Under the pieces are notes generated by a model. The model was not told where the DNA came from and searched no databases. It saw nothing but the letters and a program-made list of their open reading frames with translations. Source: Eilatimonas milleporae (GTDB lineage: Bacteria > Pseudomonadota > Alphaproteobacteria > Sphingomonadales > Kordiimonadaceae). Taken from it: 64,000 nt of DNA. Both the position numbers and the translations under genes were made by a program. Positions 43,813-53,610 of the stretch are shown here, in pieces (the first letter of the stretch is position 1; each line of letters opens with the position of its first letter). The stretch spans positions 62,001-126,000 of the forward strand of contig NZ_REFR01000013.1 of assembly GCF_003688555.1 (NCBI RefSeq). Reading direction: 5' to 3'.

Positions 43813-45087
43813 ATGACGTTCCTCTGCCGGGATTGCGACAGTGTGACCGACACGGACGGCGACCCCGCGCAAACCATCCCGGTGGACTGCCCTGTCTGCG
43901 GCCGGCCCCGCATATTGCGGCATCCCGAGCTGTTCAAGCTGAGTATCGCGCATGTGGACTGCGACGCCTTTTTCGCCGCCGTTGAAAAACGTGACAATCC
44001 GGATCTGAAAAACAAACCGCTCATCATCGGGGGTGGGCGGCGCGGCGTTGTCTCCACAGCCTGCTATATTGCCCGTATGAGCGGGGTCAGATCCGCCATG
44101 CCCATGTTCAAGGCGCGAAAGCTGTGCCCCGATGCGATCGTGCTGAAACCGGATATGGCCAAATACAAAACCGCCGGCGCCCAAATCCGCGAAATGTTCC
44201 AGGCACTGACGCCTCTGGTCGAGCCGCTCTCGGTGGACGAAGCCTTTCTTGACCTTGGCGGGACAGAACGGCTGCATGGTGTTCCGCCCGCCATTGCCCT
44301 TTGCCGTCTGGCCCGTGAGGTGGAGGAAAAGGTCGGCATCACCATATCCATCGGCCTGGCACCCAACAAATTTCTTGCCAAACTGGCCTCGGATATGGAC
44401 AAACCCCGCGGTTTCACCGTTATCGGACAGGCAGAAGCCAAAGCCCGGCTGGCGGACATGCCCGTTACCCGCATTTTCGGCATCGGCAAGCGGACGGCAG
44501 CGCGCCTGACCGCCGACGGACTGACCGTCATCGGACAGTTGCAGTGTATGGAACAGGGCGAACTGATGCGCCGCTACGGTTCCATCGGCAGTCGCCTGTA
44601 CCGGCTGTCGCGGGGCGAAGACAGCCGTACGGTCAAACCCGAAAGGGATGTGAAAAGCGTGTCCAGTGAAACCACGCTCAATTATGACGTCTCCGCCCCC
44701 GAAACCCTTGAGAAAATTCTTTGGAAACAGTGTGAATCCGTGTCGGCCCAATTGAAGCGCAAGAAGCTGGCCGGGCAAACGGTGACGCTGAAAGTGAAAA
44801 CCAGCGTGCACAAAATCCGCACCCGATCACGGACGCTGGAAACCCCGACCCAGTTGGCGGATATTCTGTTCGATACGGGCCGGCAACTCCTCAACCCCCT
44901 GTGCGACGGGACGGCCTACCGACTGATCGGTATCGGCGCCAGCCATTTCCGCCCCCTGGACGAAGCGGACCCGGACGATCTGATCGACACGGCCCGCACC
45001 CGCCGCGCCCGGGCCGAAAGGGCCGTTGACAGTCTGCGGGACAAATTTGGCAAAAGCGCTGTCGTCAAGGGCCGCAGCCTGAAGTGA
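43813..45087 (+). CDS. dinB: DNA polymerase IV with N-terminal zinc-finger extension
   Basis: DinB is a Y-family translesion polymerase. The 424 residues include an N-terminal C4 element (C5-x2-C8 and C26-x2-C29) not present in E. coli DinB, then the polymerase with IAHVDCDAFFAAVE, the YIARMSGVRSAMPM finger, the catalytic SVDEAFLD, and helix-hairpin-helix FGIGKRTAARL. A C-terminal little-finger domain follows. GGAAGG precedes the ATG. No LexA-like box was noticed upstream, and the gene may be co-transcribed from DUF3572. Confidence 0.95.
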   Translation: MTFLCRDCDSVTDTDGDPAQTIPVDCPVCGRPRILRHPELFKLSIAHVDCDAFFAAVEKRDNPDLKNKPLIIGGGRRGVVSTACYIARMSGVRSAMPMFKARKLCPDAIVLKPDMAKYKTAGAQIREMFQALTPLVEPLSVDEAFLDLGGTERLHGVPPAIALCRLAREVEEKVGITISIGLAPNKFLAKLASDMDKPRGFTVIGQAEAKARLADMPVTRIFGIGKRTAARLTADGLTVIGQLQCMEQGELMRRYGSIGSRLYRLSRGEDSRTVKPERDVKSVSSETTLNYDVSAPETLEKILWKQCESVSAQLKRKKLAGQTVTLKVKTSVHKIRTRSRTLETPTQLADILFDTGRQLLNPLCDGTAYRLIGIGASHFRPLDEADPDDLIDTARTRRARAERAVDSLRDKFGKSAVVKGRSLK

Positions 45088-45208
45088 TCCGGGCGCCACG
45101 CCCCGCTCACCCATCTTTTCAGAGAATATCGGCTTTTCGGAAAATATTGGCACACCCTTTGCTTATGAGCTTGCCGGGGGTGAAACATCTGTTGTTGGAG
45201 ATACCCGG

Positions 45209-45937
45209 ATGCTCGACCAGAACGCCACCAGATTGAAGGAAAAGGCTGACCTGAACCCATATGTCAGCGGGCTGGCCGCCCGTCTGGTTCAGCGTGCCAC
45301 CGCATCCAGAATGAAGGTGGACAGCCAGGGCTGGCAACTGATCGCCGAGGTCATGAGCTATGCAGCCACGGCGGAACAGCGCATGGTCGAACTGCAGGAA
45401 CGAATTTCCCACCTGGAAGAATTGTCCCAGACAGACGACCTGACGGGCATCCCAAACCGCCGGGGTCTGCGCAAGATGCTGGGCCAGACGCTGGCCAGTG
45501 CCGCACGCCACGGCGACAGCGGGGTTCTGGGCTTTATCGACCTGGACGGCTTCAAGGATATCAACGACCGGCACGGACACGCCGCAGGCGACGCTGTCCT
45601 GCGCCACGTAGCCGCCCTTTTGAAAAAACGCATCCGTCCCACGGATATTGTCGCCCGGATCGCCGGAGATGAATTCGCCATCATCCTGACGCGCTGCACA
45701 GCCGAACACGGCATGAAACGCCTGCAAACACTGAAGCAGATCATAGCCGGCAGTACGATCGAGTGGCATGGCCTGCCCATCCCCATAAGTTGTTCCATCG
45801 GGGGAGAAGCCTTTTCAGGTACCGCCGACCCGGCACAGCTGATCGCACGCGCCGACAAAGCCATGTACGCCGACAAAGCCGCCGGCAAAAACGCTGGCAA
45901 AGCCTGTCATGGACACATGGCCGCCACCGGCCGGTAA
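45209..45937 (+). CDS. Soluble GGDEF diguanylate cyclase
   Basis: The 242-residue cytoplasmic protein has an N-terminal helical part (about residues 1-72, ending in a coiled coil QRMVELQERISHLEEL) and one GGDEF domain. The signature is AGDEF, a permitted variant of GGDEF, preceded by RxxD (RPTD) nine residues earlier, so product inhibition is likely. No sensory domain is recognised. It stands alone between dinB and the RidA gene. Confidence 0.88.
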   Translation: MLDQNATRLKEKADLNPYVSGLAARLVQRATASRMKVDSQGWQLIAEVMSYAATAEQRMVELQERISHLEELSQTDDLTGIPNRRGLRKMLGQTLASAARHGDSGVLGFIDLDGFKDINDRHGHAAGDAVLRHVAALLKKRIRPTDIVARIAGDEFAIILTRCTAEHGMKRLQTLKQIIAGSTIEWHGLPIPISCSIGGEAFSGTADPAQLIARADKAMYADKAAGKNAGKACHGHMAATGR

Positions 45938-46078
45938 ACCGCCTTTCCTCCTTGACCGTGCCGGCCGGGCATTCATTCCCTTTGCCTCGGGGGCTGCATC
46001 TGCTATAGGCCGAACTCTGCAAAATGCTTGAGTGGCCTACCCGCTCAGGGCCATCGCTGGTGAGCCAAGGAGACGACG

Positions 46079-46540
46079 ATGTCCGTTGCAACGCGCCTGA
46101 CCCAGATGGGGCTGGAAATCCCCATGCCGGTTGCCCCTGTCGCAAATTATGTTCCCTTCGTCCAAAGCGGGAATCTGATCAGTATTTCCGGCCAGATTCC
46201 CATGGGCGCGGACGGGCTGGATTATCAGGGCAAGGTCGGCGACGATGTCAGTGTGGAAGAGGCAAGAGCGGCCGCCCGTCTTTGCGCGCTGAATATCATC
46301 GCGCAACTGAATGCCGCAACCGGCGGCAATCTGGAACGCGTAAACCGCATCGTCAAACTCGGCGGTTTCGTCAACTGTGTGGACGGCTTCACCGAGCAGC
46401 CGCAAGTCATCAATGCCGCCAGCGATCTTATGGTGGATATTTTCGGGGAAAACGGCAGGCACAGCCGCTCGGCGGTGGGTGTCAATGCCCTGCCCCTCGG
46501 TGTACCCGTCGAAATCGACGCTCTGGTGGAAATCGACTGA
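46079..46540 (+). CDS. RidA/YjgF family protein
   Basis: This 153-residue protein has the RidA pattern: an early SGQIPMG, central ARLCALNIIAQLNAATGG and the C-terminal RSAVGVNALPLGVPVEIDALVEI. The Arg of the RidA active site appears kept in HSRSAVGV. RidA enzymes deaminate reactive enamines or imines from PLP enzymes; this longer Rid subgroup has unknown substrates. AAGGAGACGACG precedes the ATG. It lies 22 bases ahead of a GDPD gene. Confidence 0.88.
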   Translation: MSVATRLTQMGLEIPMPVAPVANYVPFVQSGNLISISGQIPMGADGLDYQGKVGDDVSVEEARAAARLCALNIIAQLNAATGGNLERVNRIVKLGGFVNCVDGFTEQPQVINAASDLMVDIFGENGRHSRSAVGVNALPLGVPVEIDALVEID

Positions 46541-46562
46541 CGGTCGGTAATATGAGGGCTCC

Positions 46563-47321
46563 ATGACGGCAAGGACCTCACACGACACGGACTGGATCGG
46601 CGCACGCGACATTGCACACCGTGGTCTGCACGGAACCGCACCCGGCAGGATTGAAAACACCCTTTCCGCGATTGATGCGGCGGCCTCAAAAGGCTATGCG
46701 GTTGAAATCGACGTTCAGGTCACGGTGGACAATCTCATCGCTGTTTTCCACGACAGGACAGCCGAGCGCCTTGCCGGGCAAAAACACCGTATCGGTGCCC
46801 TGACCCTGTCCGAATGTCAGCAGATGCCTTTGGCTGACAGTGATCAACGGATTCCAAGCCTGCCCGATACCCTGGACTGCGTGGCCGGCCGCGTGCCGAT
46901 TTACATCGAACTGAAGTCCTGGTCCGACACCCCCCTGCCGCTGTTATGTGCCGGTGTGCGCAGGGCGCTGGAAGGGTATCGCGGCGATGTCGCCATCATG
47001 TCCTTTGACCGGAACATCGTGGAATGGTTCGCCCGCGTCGTGCCTGCCCTGCCGCGCGGGCTTGTAATCGGCCGGGGTGCTCTTCTCAATCTGCGGCACC
47101 GCCTGCGTCTGCCCCTCTGGCTGTGGCGGCAAAATCCGGCTTTTCTGGCATGTGACATCAATTTGCTTCCCAACGGCTTGTGCAGACGCTGGCGCGCCAG
47201 CGATAAACCGCTCCTCACCTGGACGGTCCGCGATAAAAAACAGGAAAATATTGGCCGTCAGCATGCCGACGCCCTAATTTTCGAAGCGCCGGCCATTGTC
47301 GGGAACGGTACGCAAGGTTAA
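46563..47321 (+). CDS. Glycerophosphodiester phosphodiesterase
   Basis: This 252-residue GDPD enzyme cleaves glycerophosphodiesters to glycerol-3-phosphate and an alcohol. It has the metal and catalytic motifs IAHRGLHG, RIENTLSAI, the VEIDVQ acidic pair and VFHDRTAERL, with IYIELKS and a C-terminal LLTWTVRD. No signal peptide is seen, so it is cytoplasmic. It is probably in an operon with the RidA gene upstream and the FemAB-like gene 42 bases downstream. Confidence 0.9.
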   Translation: MTARTSHDTDWIGARDIAHRGLHGTAPGRIENTLSAIDAAASKGYAVEIDVQVTVDNLIAVFHDRTAERLAGQKHRIGALTLSECQQMPLADSDQRIPSLPDTLDCVAGRVPIYIELKSWSDTPLPLLCAGVRRALEGYRGDVAIMSFDRNIVEWFARVVPALPRGLVIGRGALLNLRHRLRLPLWLWRQNPAFLACDINLLPNGLCRRWRASDKPLLTWTVRDKKQENIGRQHADALIFEAPAIVGNGTQG

Positions 47322-47363
47322 CGCGGCCGGCCGATCTTTGTATCAGGGTGCCAGGGAAAGACC

Positions 47364-48524
47364 ATGCCAGACGACACCGGCAGTCTCATTGCCGAATTTC
47401 ACAGCCGCATCGCCGATATTCCCGCAACGGACTGGGACGCCTGTGCGGGCCCGTCACATCCCTTTGTGTGCCACGCCTTCCTGAAATCCCTGGAAGATTC
47501 CGGGTGCGCAGATGGCGACAGCGGCTGGCAGCCCCAGCATGTGACGCTCAAAACCCCCGAGGATCACGCCGTTCTGGCAGCCATGCCGCTTTACATCAAA
47601 ACCCATTCCTACGGCGAATATGTCTTCGACCATGCCTGGGCGGCCGCTTTTGAACGCGCGGGCGGCCGGTATTATCCCAAACTTCAGGCCAGTATCCCTT
47701 TCACGCCGGTCACGGGCCCGCGCCTTCTGGTCCGCAACCCTCTGGACCGACCACGGCTGGAACCGGCCCTGCTCAGCGCCGCCATGCAGTTATCGGAAAA
47801 AGTGGACCTTTCCTCCCTGCATATCACCTTCACCGAAACGGAGCAGGCCGACCGGCTCGCCGGTCTTGGACTTTTGCGGCGCACGGATCAACAGTTTCAC
47901 TGGCGCAATCAGGGTTATGACGATTTTGACGACTTTCTGAACGCCCTGTCTTCCCGCAAGCGCAAACAGATCCGCAAGGAACGGCGCACGGCACTCGGCA
48001 ACGGCATCACCATCCGCCACCTGCGCGGCGCCGAAATCACGGAACGGCACTGGGACGCCTTTTTCCGGTTTTACCTCGATACCGGGGCCCGCAAATGGGG
48101 CACCCCTTATCTGAACAGAACCTTCTTCTCGCTGATCGGCGACCGGATGGGGGACGATATCCTTCTGTTCCTGTGCGAGCGGGACGGCCAGCCCGTGGCC
48201 GGGGCACTGAATTTTATCGGCGCCGACACACTTTACGGTCGCTACTGGGGCTGTGTGGAGGATCATCCATGCCTGCATTTCGAAGCCTGTTACTATCAGG
48301 CCATAGACTATGCCATCGCACATGGCCTGAACTGCGTCGAGGCGGGCGCACAGGGGCCGCATAAACTGGCGCGGGGCTATGAACCGGTCATGACCCACAG
48401 CCTGCACTGGATCGCCGATCCACGCTTCCGGGCCGCCGTTGCACAATATCTGGACCATGAACGCCGCGAAGTGGAAACAGAAGTCGCCTGGCTGGCGGAA
48501 CAGACGCCCTTCAAAAAAAGCTGA
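47364..48524 (+). CDS. FemAB-like GNAT-fold protein (DUF482)
   Basis: This 386-residue protein belongs to the FemAB-like family once named peptidoglycan biosynthesis or recognition proteins (DUF482). It has the typical WDACAGPSHPFVCHAFLKSLE start, PFTPVTGPRLL, SSRKRKQIRKERR and a C-terminal VEAGAQGPHKLARGYEP. The fold suggests transfer of an acyl or amino-acyl group; the substrate is unknown. It ends about 45 bases from the convergent VOC gene. Confidence 0.87.
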   Translation: MPDDTGSLIAEFHSRIADIPATDWDACAGPSHPFVCHAFLKSLEDSGCADGDSGWQPQHVTLKTPEDHAVLAAMPLYIKTHSYGEYVFDHAWAAAFERAGGRYYPKLQASIPFTPVTGPRLLVRNPLDRPRLEPALLSAAMQLSEKVDLSSLHITFTETEQADRLAGLGLLRRTDQQFHWRNQGYDDFDDFLNALSSRKRKQIRKERRTALGNGITIRHLRGAEITERHWDAFFRFYLDTGARKWGTPYLNRTFFSLIGDRMGDDILLFLCERDGQPVAGALNFIGADTLYGRYWGCVEDHPCLHFEACYYQAIDYAIAHGLNCVEAGAQGPHKLARGYEPVMTHSLHWIADPRFRAAVAQYLDHERREVETEVAWLAEQTPFKKS

Positions 48525-48568
48525 TGCCGTATCCGGCACTGTAGGATCGGTGTCACACCTTTGCCTGA

Positions 48569-48976
48569 CTAGCCGGATATGCCCTGAAAAGCCGTGTCCT
48601 GATCCACAAAACACAGGCTGTTGCCGAACGGGTCCTGGACATAGAAAGACCGCTCTCCCCACGGACGCATCCAGATATGACCCAGCGGCCCGGTATCGGG
48701 CGGCGAATCCGTTGGGAAACGGCCCCCTGCCTCAAGACAGCGTCTGTAGGCGCCTTCCAGGTCATCGGTAGCGAAATAAAGCGGCTCGCTTATGGGAACC
48801 GGCCGTTCCGGATCACCATCGGCAGCCGCGTCATAAAGCGCCAACGTCACGCCGTCACAGTTCAGATAATGCCGCCCCGGCGACACACGCTCACCCTGCT
48901 GCTGAAAGACCTGCGTGTAAAAAAACAGGGCGCGGCCAATATCCTCGACGGGAATAATAATACGAAAAAGGCGCAT
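48569..48976 (-). CDS. VOC/glyoxalase-like protein
   Basis: This 135-residue vicinal-oxygen-chelate fold protein has paired beta-alpha-beta-beta-beta modules: MRLFRIIIPVEDIGRALFFY and the C-terminal ERSFYVQDPFGNSLCFVDQD. VOC proteins include glyoxalase I, resistance proteins and dioxygenases; the function here is open. It lies downstream of clpA beyond a terminator-like hairpin. Confidence 0.83.
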   Translation of the reverse strand: MRLFRIIIPVEDIGRALFFYTQVFQQQGERVSPGRHYLNCDGVTLALYDAAADGDPERPVPISEPLYFATDDLEGAYRRCLEAGGRFPTDSPPDTGPLGHIWMRPWGERSFYVQDPFGNSLCFVDQDTAFQGISG

Positions 48977-49022
48977 GTTCCTTCCCCGTTGTGCCCTGAA
49001 AGCCCGTTTATGCTGAAAGACA

Positions 49023-49047
49023 ATGCCGGCCCCAACAGGGCCGGCAT
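49023..49047 (-). terminator. Terminator-like hairpin downstream of clpA
   Basis: The perfect 10-base stem ATGCCGGCCC / GGGCCGGCAT has a 5-base loop and is followed on the minus strand by TGTCTTTC. It lies 21 bases past the clpA stop. Confidence 0.6.
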
Positions 49048-49067
49048 GCGTGACTGTTGCCCGGGGT

Positions 49068-51476
49068 TTAGTCCAGCGGAACCGGTGGTTTTCCGGGTTT
49101 CCGCTTGGCCGGCGGGTTTTTCAGCGGTTTGATGGCTGCTTTTTTCGTCTTGGCCGCTTTTGCCTTTTTGGGGGCCGGTGCATGGGGCGTCACCTCAAAC
49201 GTCAGGGCATCGCCCTTCAGCTTGACCACAACTTCGCCGCCTTTGGCAATAGGGCCGAACAGCAGCTCGTCAGCCAGCGGTTTCTTAATGTTGTCCTGAA
49301 TGACACGCGACAAAGGCCGGGCACCATACAGACGGTCATACCCTTTTCTGGCCAGCCAGGCTTTCGCCTCATCCGTGAGGGAAATCTCCACATTGCGGTC
49401 GGCCAACTGCATTTCAAGCTGCAGAATGAACTTCTCAACCACACGGGCAACCACCTCCGGCGACAGGAAGTCGAAGGGAATGGTCGCGTCCAGACGGTTG
49501 CGGAATTCAGGGCTGAAGGTCTGCTTGATCGCCTCTTCTGACGCGCCGGTATTGGTTTCCTGGCCAAAGCCGATCGCCGTCTTTGACAGATCCTGCGCGC
49601 CGGCATTGGTGGTCATGATCAGCACCACATTGCGAAAATCGATCTTCTTGCCATTGTGATCGGTGAGGGTTCCGTTATCCATGACCTGAAGAAGAACGTT
49701 GAACAGATCCGGATGCGCCTTTTCGATCTCGTCCAGCAGCAGGACACTGTGCGGATGCTGGTCGACCGCATCGGTCAACAACCCACCCTGATCGAATCCG
49801 ACATATCCCGGCGGCGCCCCGATCAGGCGGGAAATGGAGTGCCGCTCCATATATTCGGACATGTCAAAACGGTGCAGTTCCACGCCCAGAAGGTCGGCGA
49901 GCTGACGGGCCACTTCGGTCTTGCCGACACCCGTGGGACCGCTGAACAGGTAGGACCCGATCGGCTTGTTCGCTTCACGCAGGCCGGCACGACTCAGTTT
50001 AATGGCGGCCGTCAGGGCTTCGATCGCCTTGTTCTGGCCAAACACAACCCGCTTCAGGTCCTTCTCGAGCGTCTTCATGACGCGGCTTTCATCACGGGTG
50101 ACGGTTTTGGCGGGAATGCGGGCAATCTTCGCCACGACCGCCTCCACATCCTTGACCCCGATGGTTTTTTTGCGTCTGGACACCGGCAACAGCATCTGCG
50201 CCGCACCGGTTTCATCAATCACATCGATGGCTTTGTCGGGCAACTTGCGGTCACCGATGTAGCGGTCCGCCAGTTCCACGGATGATTTGATCGCATCCGC
50301 CGTGTAACGCACGCCATGATGCTTCTCGAAATAGGGTTTCAGGCCCTGCAAAATCTTGACCGCATCCTCAAGCGAGGGCTCATTCACGTCGATTTTCTGG
50401 AACCGCCGCAAAAGCGCACGATCTTTTTCAAAATGGCCGCGGAACTCCTTATAGGTCGTGGACCCCATACAGCGCAGACTGCCCGAGGCCAGCGCAGGTT
50501 TCAACAGGTTGGAGGCATCCATCGCACCGCCGGATGTCGCCCCTGCCCCGATCACGGTATGGATTTCATCGATAAAGAGGATGGCGTCGTCCTTGGCTTC
50601 CAGTTCCTTGACGACCGCTTTCAGGCGCTCTTCAAAGTCACCGCGATAGCGGGTACCGGCCAGCAGCGTCCCCATATCCAGTGCGTAAATGATGGCCCCC
50701 TTCAATACGTCGGGAACACTGTCCTCGGTGATACGGCGGGCCAGGCCTTCGGCGATGGCCGTCTTGCCGACCCCCGGATCGCCGACAAAAAGCGGATTGT
50801 TTTTCGAACGCCGGCACAGAACCTGGATTGTACGTTCCAGTTCTTTCTCGCGTCCGATCAGCGGATCGATTTTGCCGGCCCGTGCCTTGGCATTGAGATC
50901 GACACAGAATTGCGCCAACGCGGAATTCTTGGCCTTGGCATCCTCTTCCTCGCCCGGTTCGGACGGAGACGGGCCCCGGGCCTCCTCCTCTTCCTCGGAG
51001 ACACCCCGGACACGGCGGTCCTCCTTCAATTCCGGCACTTTGGCAATCCCGTGCGAGATATAACTGACCGCGTCCAGGCGCGTCATATCCTGACTTTGCA
51101 GGAAAAAGACCGCGTGGCTTTCCCGTTCGGAAAACAGCGCCACCAGAAGGTTGGCACCGGTCATCTCCTCACGGCCCGAAGACTGCACATGCAGCAGGGC
51201 ACGCTGGACCACGCGCTGAAACCCGGCCGTCGGCGTCGCTTCGACACCGCTGTCGTCCACTTTCAGGGAATCAAGCTCACCATCAAGATAAGCGGCGATC
51301 TCTTCGCGCAACTGGTCCATGTCGACGGCACAGGCCTTCAGAACCGCGCGGGCATCCGGATCGTCGATCAGGGCCAGAAGCAAATGTTCCAGCGTGGCAT
51401 ATTCATGGGCGCGCTCGTTCGCTTCATGCAGAGCGCGGTGCAATGTGGCTTCCAAATGAGGGGAAAAACTGGGCAT
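49068..51476 (-). CDS. clpA: ATP-dependent Clp protease ATP-binding subunit ClpA
   Basis: ClpA unfolds substrates for ClpP. The 802-residue protein has an N-terminal adaptor-binding domain (about residues 1-145), an acidic linker ([19 protein letters not shown]), AAA1 with Walker [14 protein letters not shown] and AAA2 with [14 protein letters not shown]. The lack of a long middle coiled coil separates it from ClpB. A Lys/Pro-rich tail (about 45 residues) extends the C-terminus. It lies 115 bases downstream of clpS, its adaptor gene. Confidence 0.97.
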   Translation of the reverse strand: MPSFSPHLEATLHRALHEANERAHEYATLEHLLLALIDDPDARAVLKACAVDMDQLREEIAAYLDGELDSLKVDDSGVEATPTAGFQRVVQRALLHVQSSGREEMTGANLLVALFSERESHAVFFLQSQDMTRLDAVSYISHGIAKVPELKEDRRVRGVSEEEEEARGPSPSEPGEEEDAKAKNSALAQFCVDLNAKARAGKIDPLIGREKELERTIQVLCRRSKNNPLFVGDPGVGKTAIAEGLARRITEDSVPDVLKGAIIYALDMGTLLAGTRYRGDFEERLKAVVKELEAKDDAILFIDEIHTVIGAGATSGGAMDASNLLKPALASGSLRCMGSTTYKEFRGHFEKDRALLRRFQKIDVNEPSLEDAVKILQGLKPYFEKHHGVRYTADAIKSSVELADRYIGDRKLPDKAIDVIDETGAAQMLLPVSRRKKTIGVKDVEAVVAKIARIPAKTVTRDESRVMKTLEKDLKRVVFGQNKAIEALTAAIKLSRAGLREANKPIGSYLFSGPTGVGKTEVARQLADLLGVELHRFDMSEYMERHSISRLIGAPPGYVGFDQGGLLTDAVDQHPHSVLLLDEIEKAHPDLFNVLLQVMDNGTLTDHNGKKIDFRNVVLIMTTNAGAQDLSKTAIGFGQETNTGASEEAIKQTFSPEFRNRLDATIPFDFLSPEVVARVVEKFILQLEMQLADRNVEISLTDEAKAWLARKGYDRLYGARPLSRVIQDNIKKPLADELLFGPIAKGGEVVVKLKGDALTFEVTPHAPAPKKAKAAKTKKAAIKPLKNPPAKRKPGKPPVPLD

Positions 51477-51591
51477 GTGTATGTGCCTTCTCTGCTATCG
51501 TTGGTTGTGGCCCGCTTTCGGCGGGGCCTGCCTTGAACCGACCCGTCCTGTGCCGGACGGAGTCCGAGCCGATGCGTTCAGGCAGACGGCC

Positions 51592-51924
51592 TTATTCTTT
51601 TTCCAGCGTGCATTGCAGCGGCTGTTCATGGCTGCGGGCAAAGGACATCACCTGATTGACCTTTGTTTCCGCGACATCCAGAGGAAACACACCGCAAACA
51701 CCGACACCCTTTTGGTGGACATGCAGCATCACTTCGGTGGCCTGTTCCAGATTCATGCGGAAAAAACGCTGCAACACATGCACGACGAACTCCATCGGCG
51801 TGAAGTCGTCATTGAGCATCAGGACCTTGTACATGGAGGGCTTTTTGGTCCTGGTTTCGGGTTTGTTCAGGATCGCTGTCCCGGTGCCCGTTCCACCCTG
51901 ATCATCTTTGCGTTTATCTGACAT
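51592..51924 (-). CDS. clpS: Clp protease adaptor ClpS
   Basis: ClpS is a 110-residue adaptor that recognises N-end-rule substrates and hands them to ClpA. The N-degron pocket motif [21 protein letters not shown] and the C-terminal [21 protein letters not shown] are intact. The N-terminal 25 residues are flexible and Gly/Thr-rich. It is the upstream gene of the clpS-clpA pair. Confidence 0.96.
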   Translation of the reverse strand: MSDKRKDDQGGTGTGTAILNKPETRTKKPSMYKVLMLNDDFTPMEFVVHVLQRFFRMNLEQATEVMLHVHQKGVGVCGVFPLDVAETKVNQVMSFARSHEQPLQCTLEKE

Positions 51925-52020
51925 TTCATCTCCGAACTTTCGTCCGAATTAATGTAACGCAATTTCGGCCTTCTAAAAGTGAACAAGTGACAATTTTTTG
52001 TGTGGCCGTCCCGAAATGCT

Positions 52021-52045
52021 CATGGCTGTCATTATAACAGCCATG
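52021..52045. other. Palindrome upstream of clpS
   Basis: CATGGCTGT / ACAGCCATG is a 9-base stem with a CATTATA loop. It lies between the phosphohexomutase stop (52091) and the clpS start (51924) and could serve as a weak terminator for the former or as an operator for clpS. No T-run follows. Confidence 0.4.
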
Positions 52046-52072
52046 ATCATGGACCGGAACCCGAGGAGGCCG

Positions 52073-52108
52073 GCGCCCGGCTATCTTTCCTTAAAGATCG
52101 CCGGGCGC
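52073..52108 (-). other. Strong stem-loop spanning the phosphohexomutase stop codon
   Basis: The outer stem GCGCCCGGC / GCCGGGCGC and inner stem ATCTTT / AAAGAT are joined by single-base bulges. The TAA stop (52091-52093) sits at the loop. It has no T-run, so it is probably a 3'-end processing or stability element rather than a classical terminator. Confidence 0.5.
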
Positions 52109-53470
52109 TTCAACTCCGGCAGCCTCCAGCGCCTGCGCGAGGGCCGCTTTCAAACGGGCAAGCCCGGCATCGTCACGGGCTTCGCAACGGGCCACAAGAA
52201 CGGCCTGTGTGTTCGAGGCGCGCAGCAGCCACCAGCCGTCGTCCGTATTCACCCGGACACCGTCACCGGTAAACATGTCGGACCCCTCGGCCTCAAGGCG
52301 GGCACGAACCTCGTCGATCATGGCGAATTTGCGTTCTTCATCACAGGGGAAGCGCAGTTCGGGCGTGTTAACGGCCGGGGGCAGTCCATCTTTCAGTGCC
52401 GCCAGGTCACCGCCCTGTGCGGCAATGGCATTCATCAACCGCAGTGCCGCATACAGCGCGTCATCATGACCGTAAAACTTATGGCGGAAAAAGATGTGCC
52501 CTGACATTTCCCCGGCAAGCGGTGCCTGCATCTCGGTCATTTTCGCCTTGATAAGCGAATGGCCTGTCTTCCACATCACCGGTTCACCGCCAAGATCGGA
52601 AATGCGGTCGAACAATGACTGGCTGGCTTTCACATCGGCGATAATCGGTGCGCCGGGCAACTCCTTCAGCAGGTCGCCGGCCAGGATAGCCAGAATCTGG
52701 TCACCCCAGACGACGCGCCCATGGCGGTCAACCGCACCGATTCTGTCTCCGTCACCATCGAAGCCGAACCCGAAATCACACCCATGATCACGCACCACCT
52801 GTTTCAGCTGCTCAAGATTCTTCTCGACCGTCGGGTCCGCCTCATGATTGGGGAAAGTGCCGTCCACCTCGGTATTGATCGCGATGTGTTCACCCGGCAA
52901 TGCACCGATCAGGGCTTCAACCGCAGTGCCGGCCGCACCGTTGGCCGGATCCCAGGCGACCTTGAACGCATGCCCGTCGAAATCGCCTAGAAGACGCTGG
53001 ATATAGCGATCGAAAAGATCCACACGCCCATATGCACCGTCACCGGACACGAAATCACCGGACGCAGCGGTTTGGCCCAGGGCCTGAATGGCGGCCCCAA
53101 AGCAGGGCTTCTTTCCGAGCATCATCTTGAAACCGTTATAATCGGGCGGATTGTGCGACCCCGTCACCATGATACCGCCGTCGGCATCTTCTTCGAACAC
53201 TGCGTAATACAGCATGGGTGTCGGCCCGAGACCGATTTCCTGTACCTCGATACCGGTGTCCATCAGACCCTCGATAAGGGCTTTTTTCAGTTCCGGGGAC
53301 GAGACGCGCCCGTCATAGCCGACACAGACACGCCGCCCGCCATCACGCACGACATGACTGCCGAATGCGCGGCCAAGCATAAGGGCGTCCCTGGCGTTGA
53401 GCGTGTCATCAACGATTCCGCGAATATCGTATTCACGCAGGACTGTCGGATGAAAATGATGTGCAGACAT
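52091..53470 (-). CDS. Phosphomannomutase/phosphoglucomutase
   Basis: This 459-residue alpha-D-phosphohexomutase interconverts hexose 1- and 6-phosphates for sugar-nucleotide and envelope polysaccharide synthesis. It starts with FHPTVLREYDIRGIVDD, has the phosphoserine loop MVTGSHNPPDYNG, the metal-binding DGDGDRIG and a C-terminal phosphate-binding RASNTQAVLVARCEA. The sequence resembles AlgC/ManB bifunctional enzymes. ATG 53470 follows AGGGG; the upstream in-frame extension is not family-like. It is downstream of a mipZ-containing run. Confidence 0.93.
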   Translation of the reverse strand: MSAHHFHPTVLREYDIRGIVDDTLNARDALMLGRAFGSHVVRDGGRRVCVGYDGRVSSPELKKALIEGLMDTGIEVQEIGLGPTPMLYYAVFEEDADGGIMVTGSHNPPDYNGFKMMLGKKPCFGAAIQALGQTAASGDFVSGDGAYGRVDLFDRYIQRLLGDFDGHAFKVAWDPANGAAGTAVEALIGALPGEHIAINTEVDGTFPNHEADPTVEKNLEQLKQVVRDHGCDFGFGFDGDGDRIGAVDRHGRVVWGDQILAILAGDLLKELPGAPIIADVKASQSLFDRISDLGGEPVMWKTGHSLIKAKMTEMQAPLAGEMSGHIFFRHKFYGHDDALYAALRLMNAIAAQGGDLAALKDGLPPAVNTPELRFPCDEERKFAMIDEVRARLEAEGSDMFTGDGVRVNTDDGWWLLRASNTQAVLVARCEARDDAGLARLKAALAQALEAAGVEAPGDL

Positions 53471-53610
53471 GGAATCCCCTTGAAGAACGCGGCATCGCCC
53501 GGCCAGCGTCAGTATTCTTTCTATGATGGCAGGAATAAGATGCTTTACCGCATCCGCCAAGAAAGAATGCCGGAAAGGCCGGAAACAGTTGGAAAACAAA
53601 CTGGGGACAG

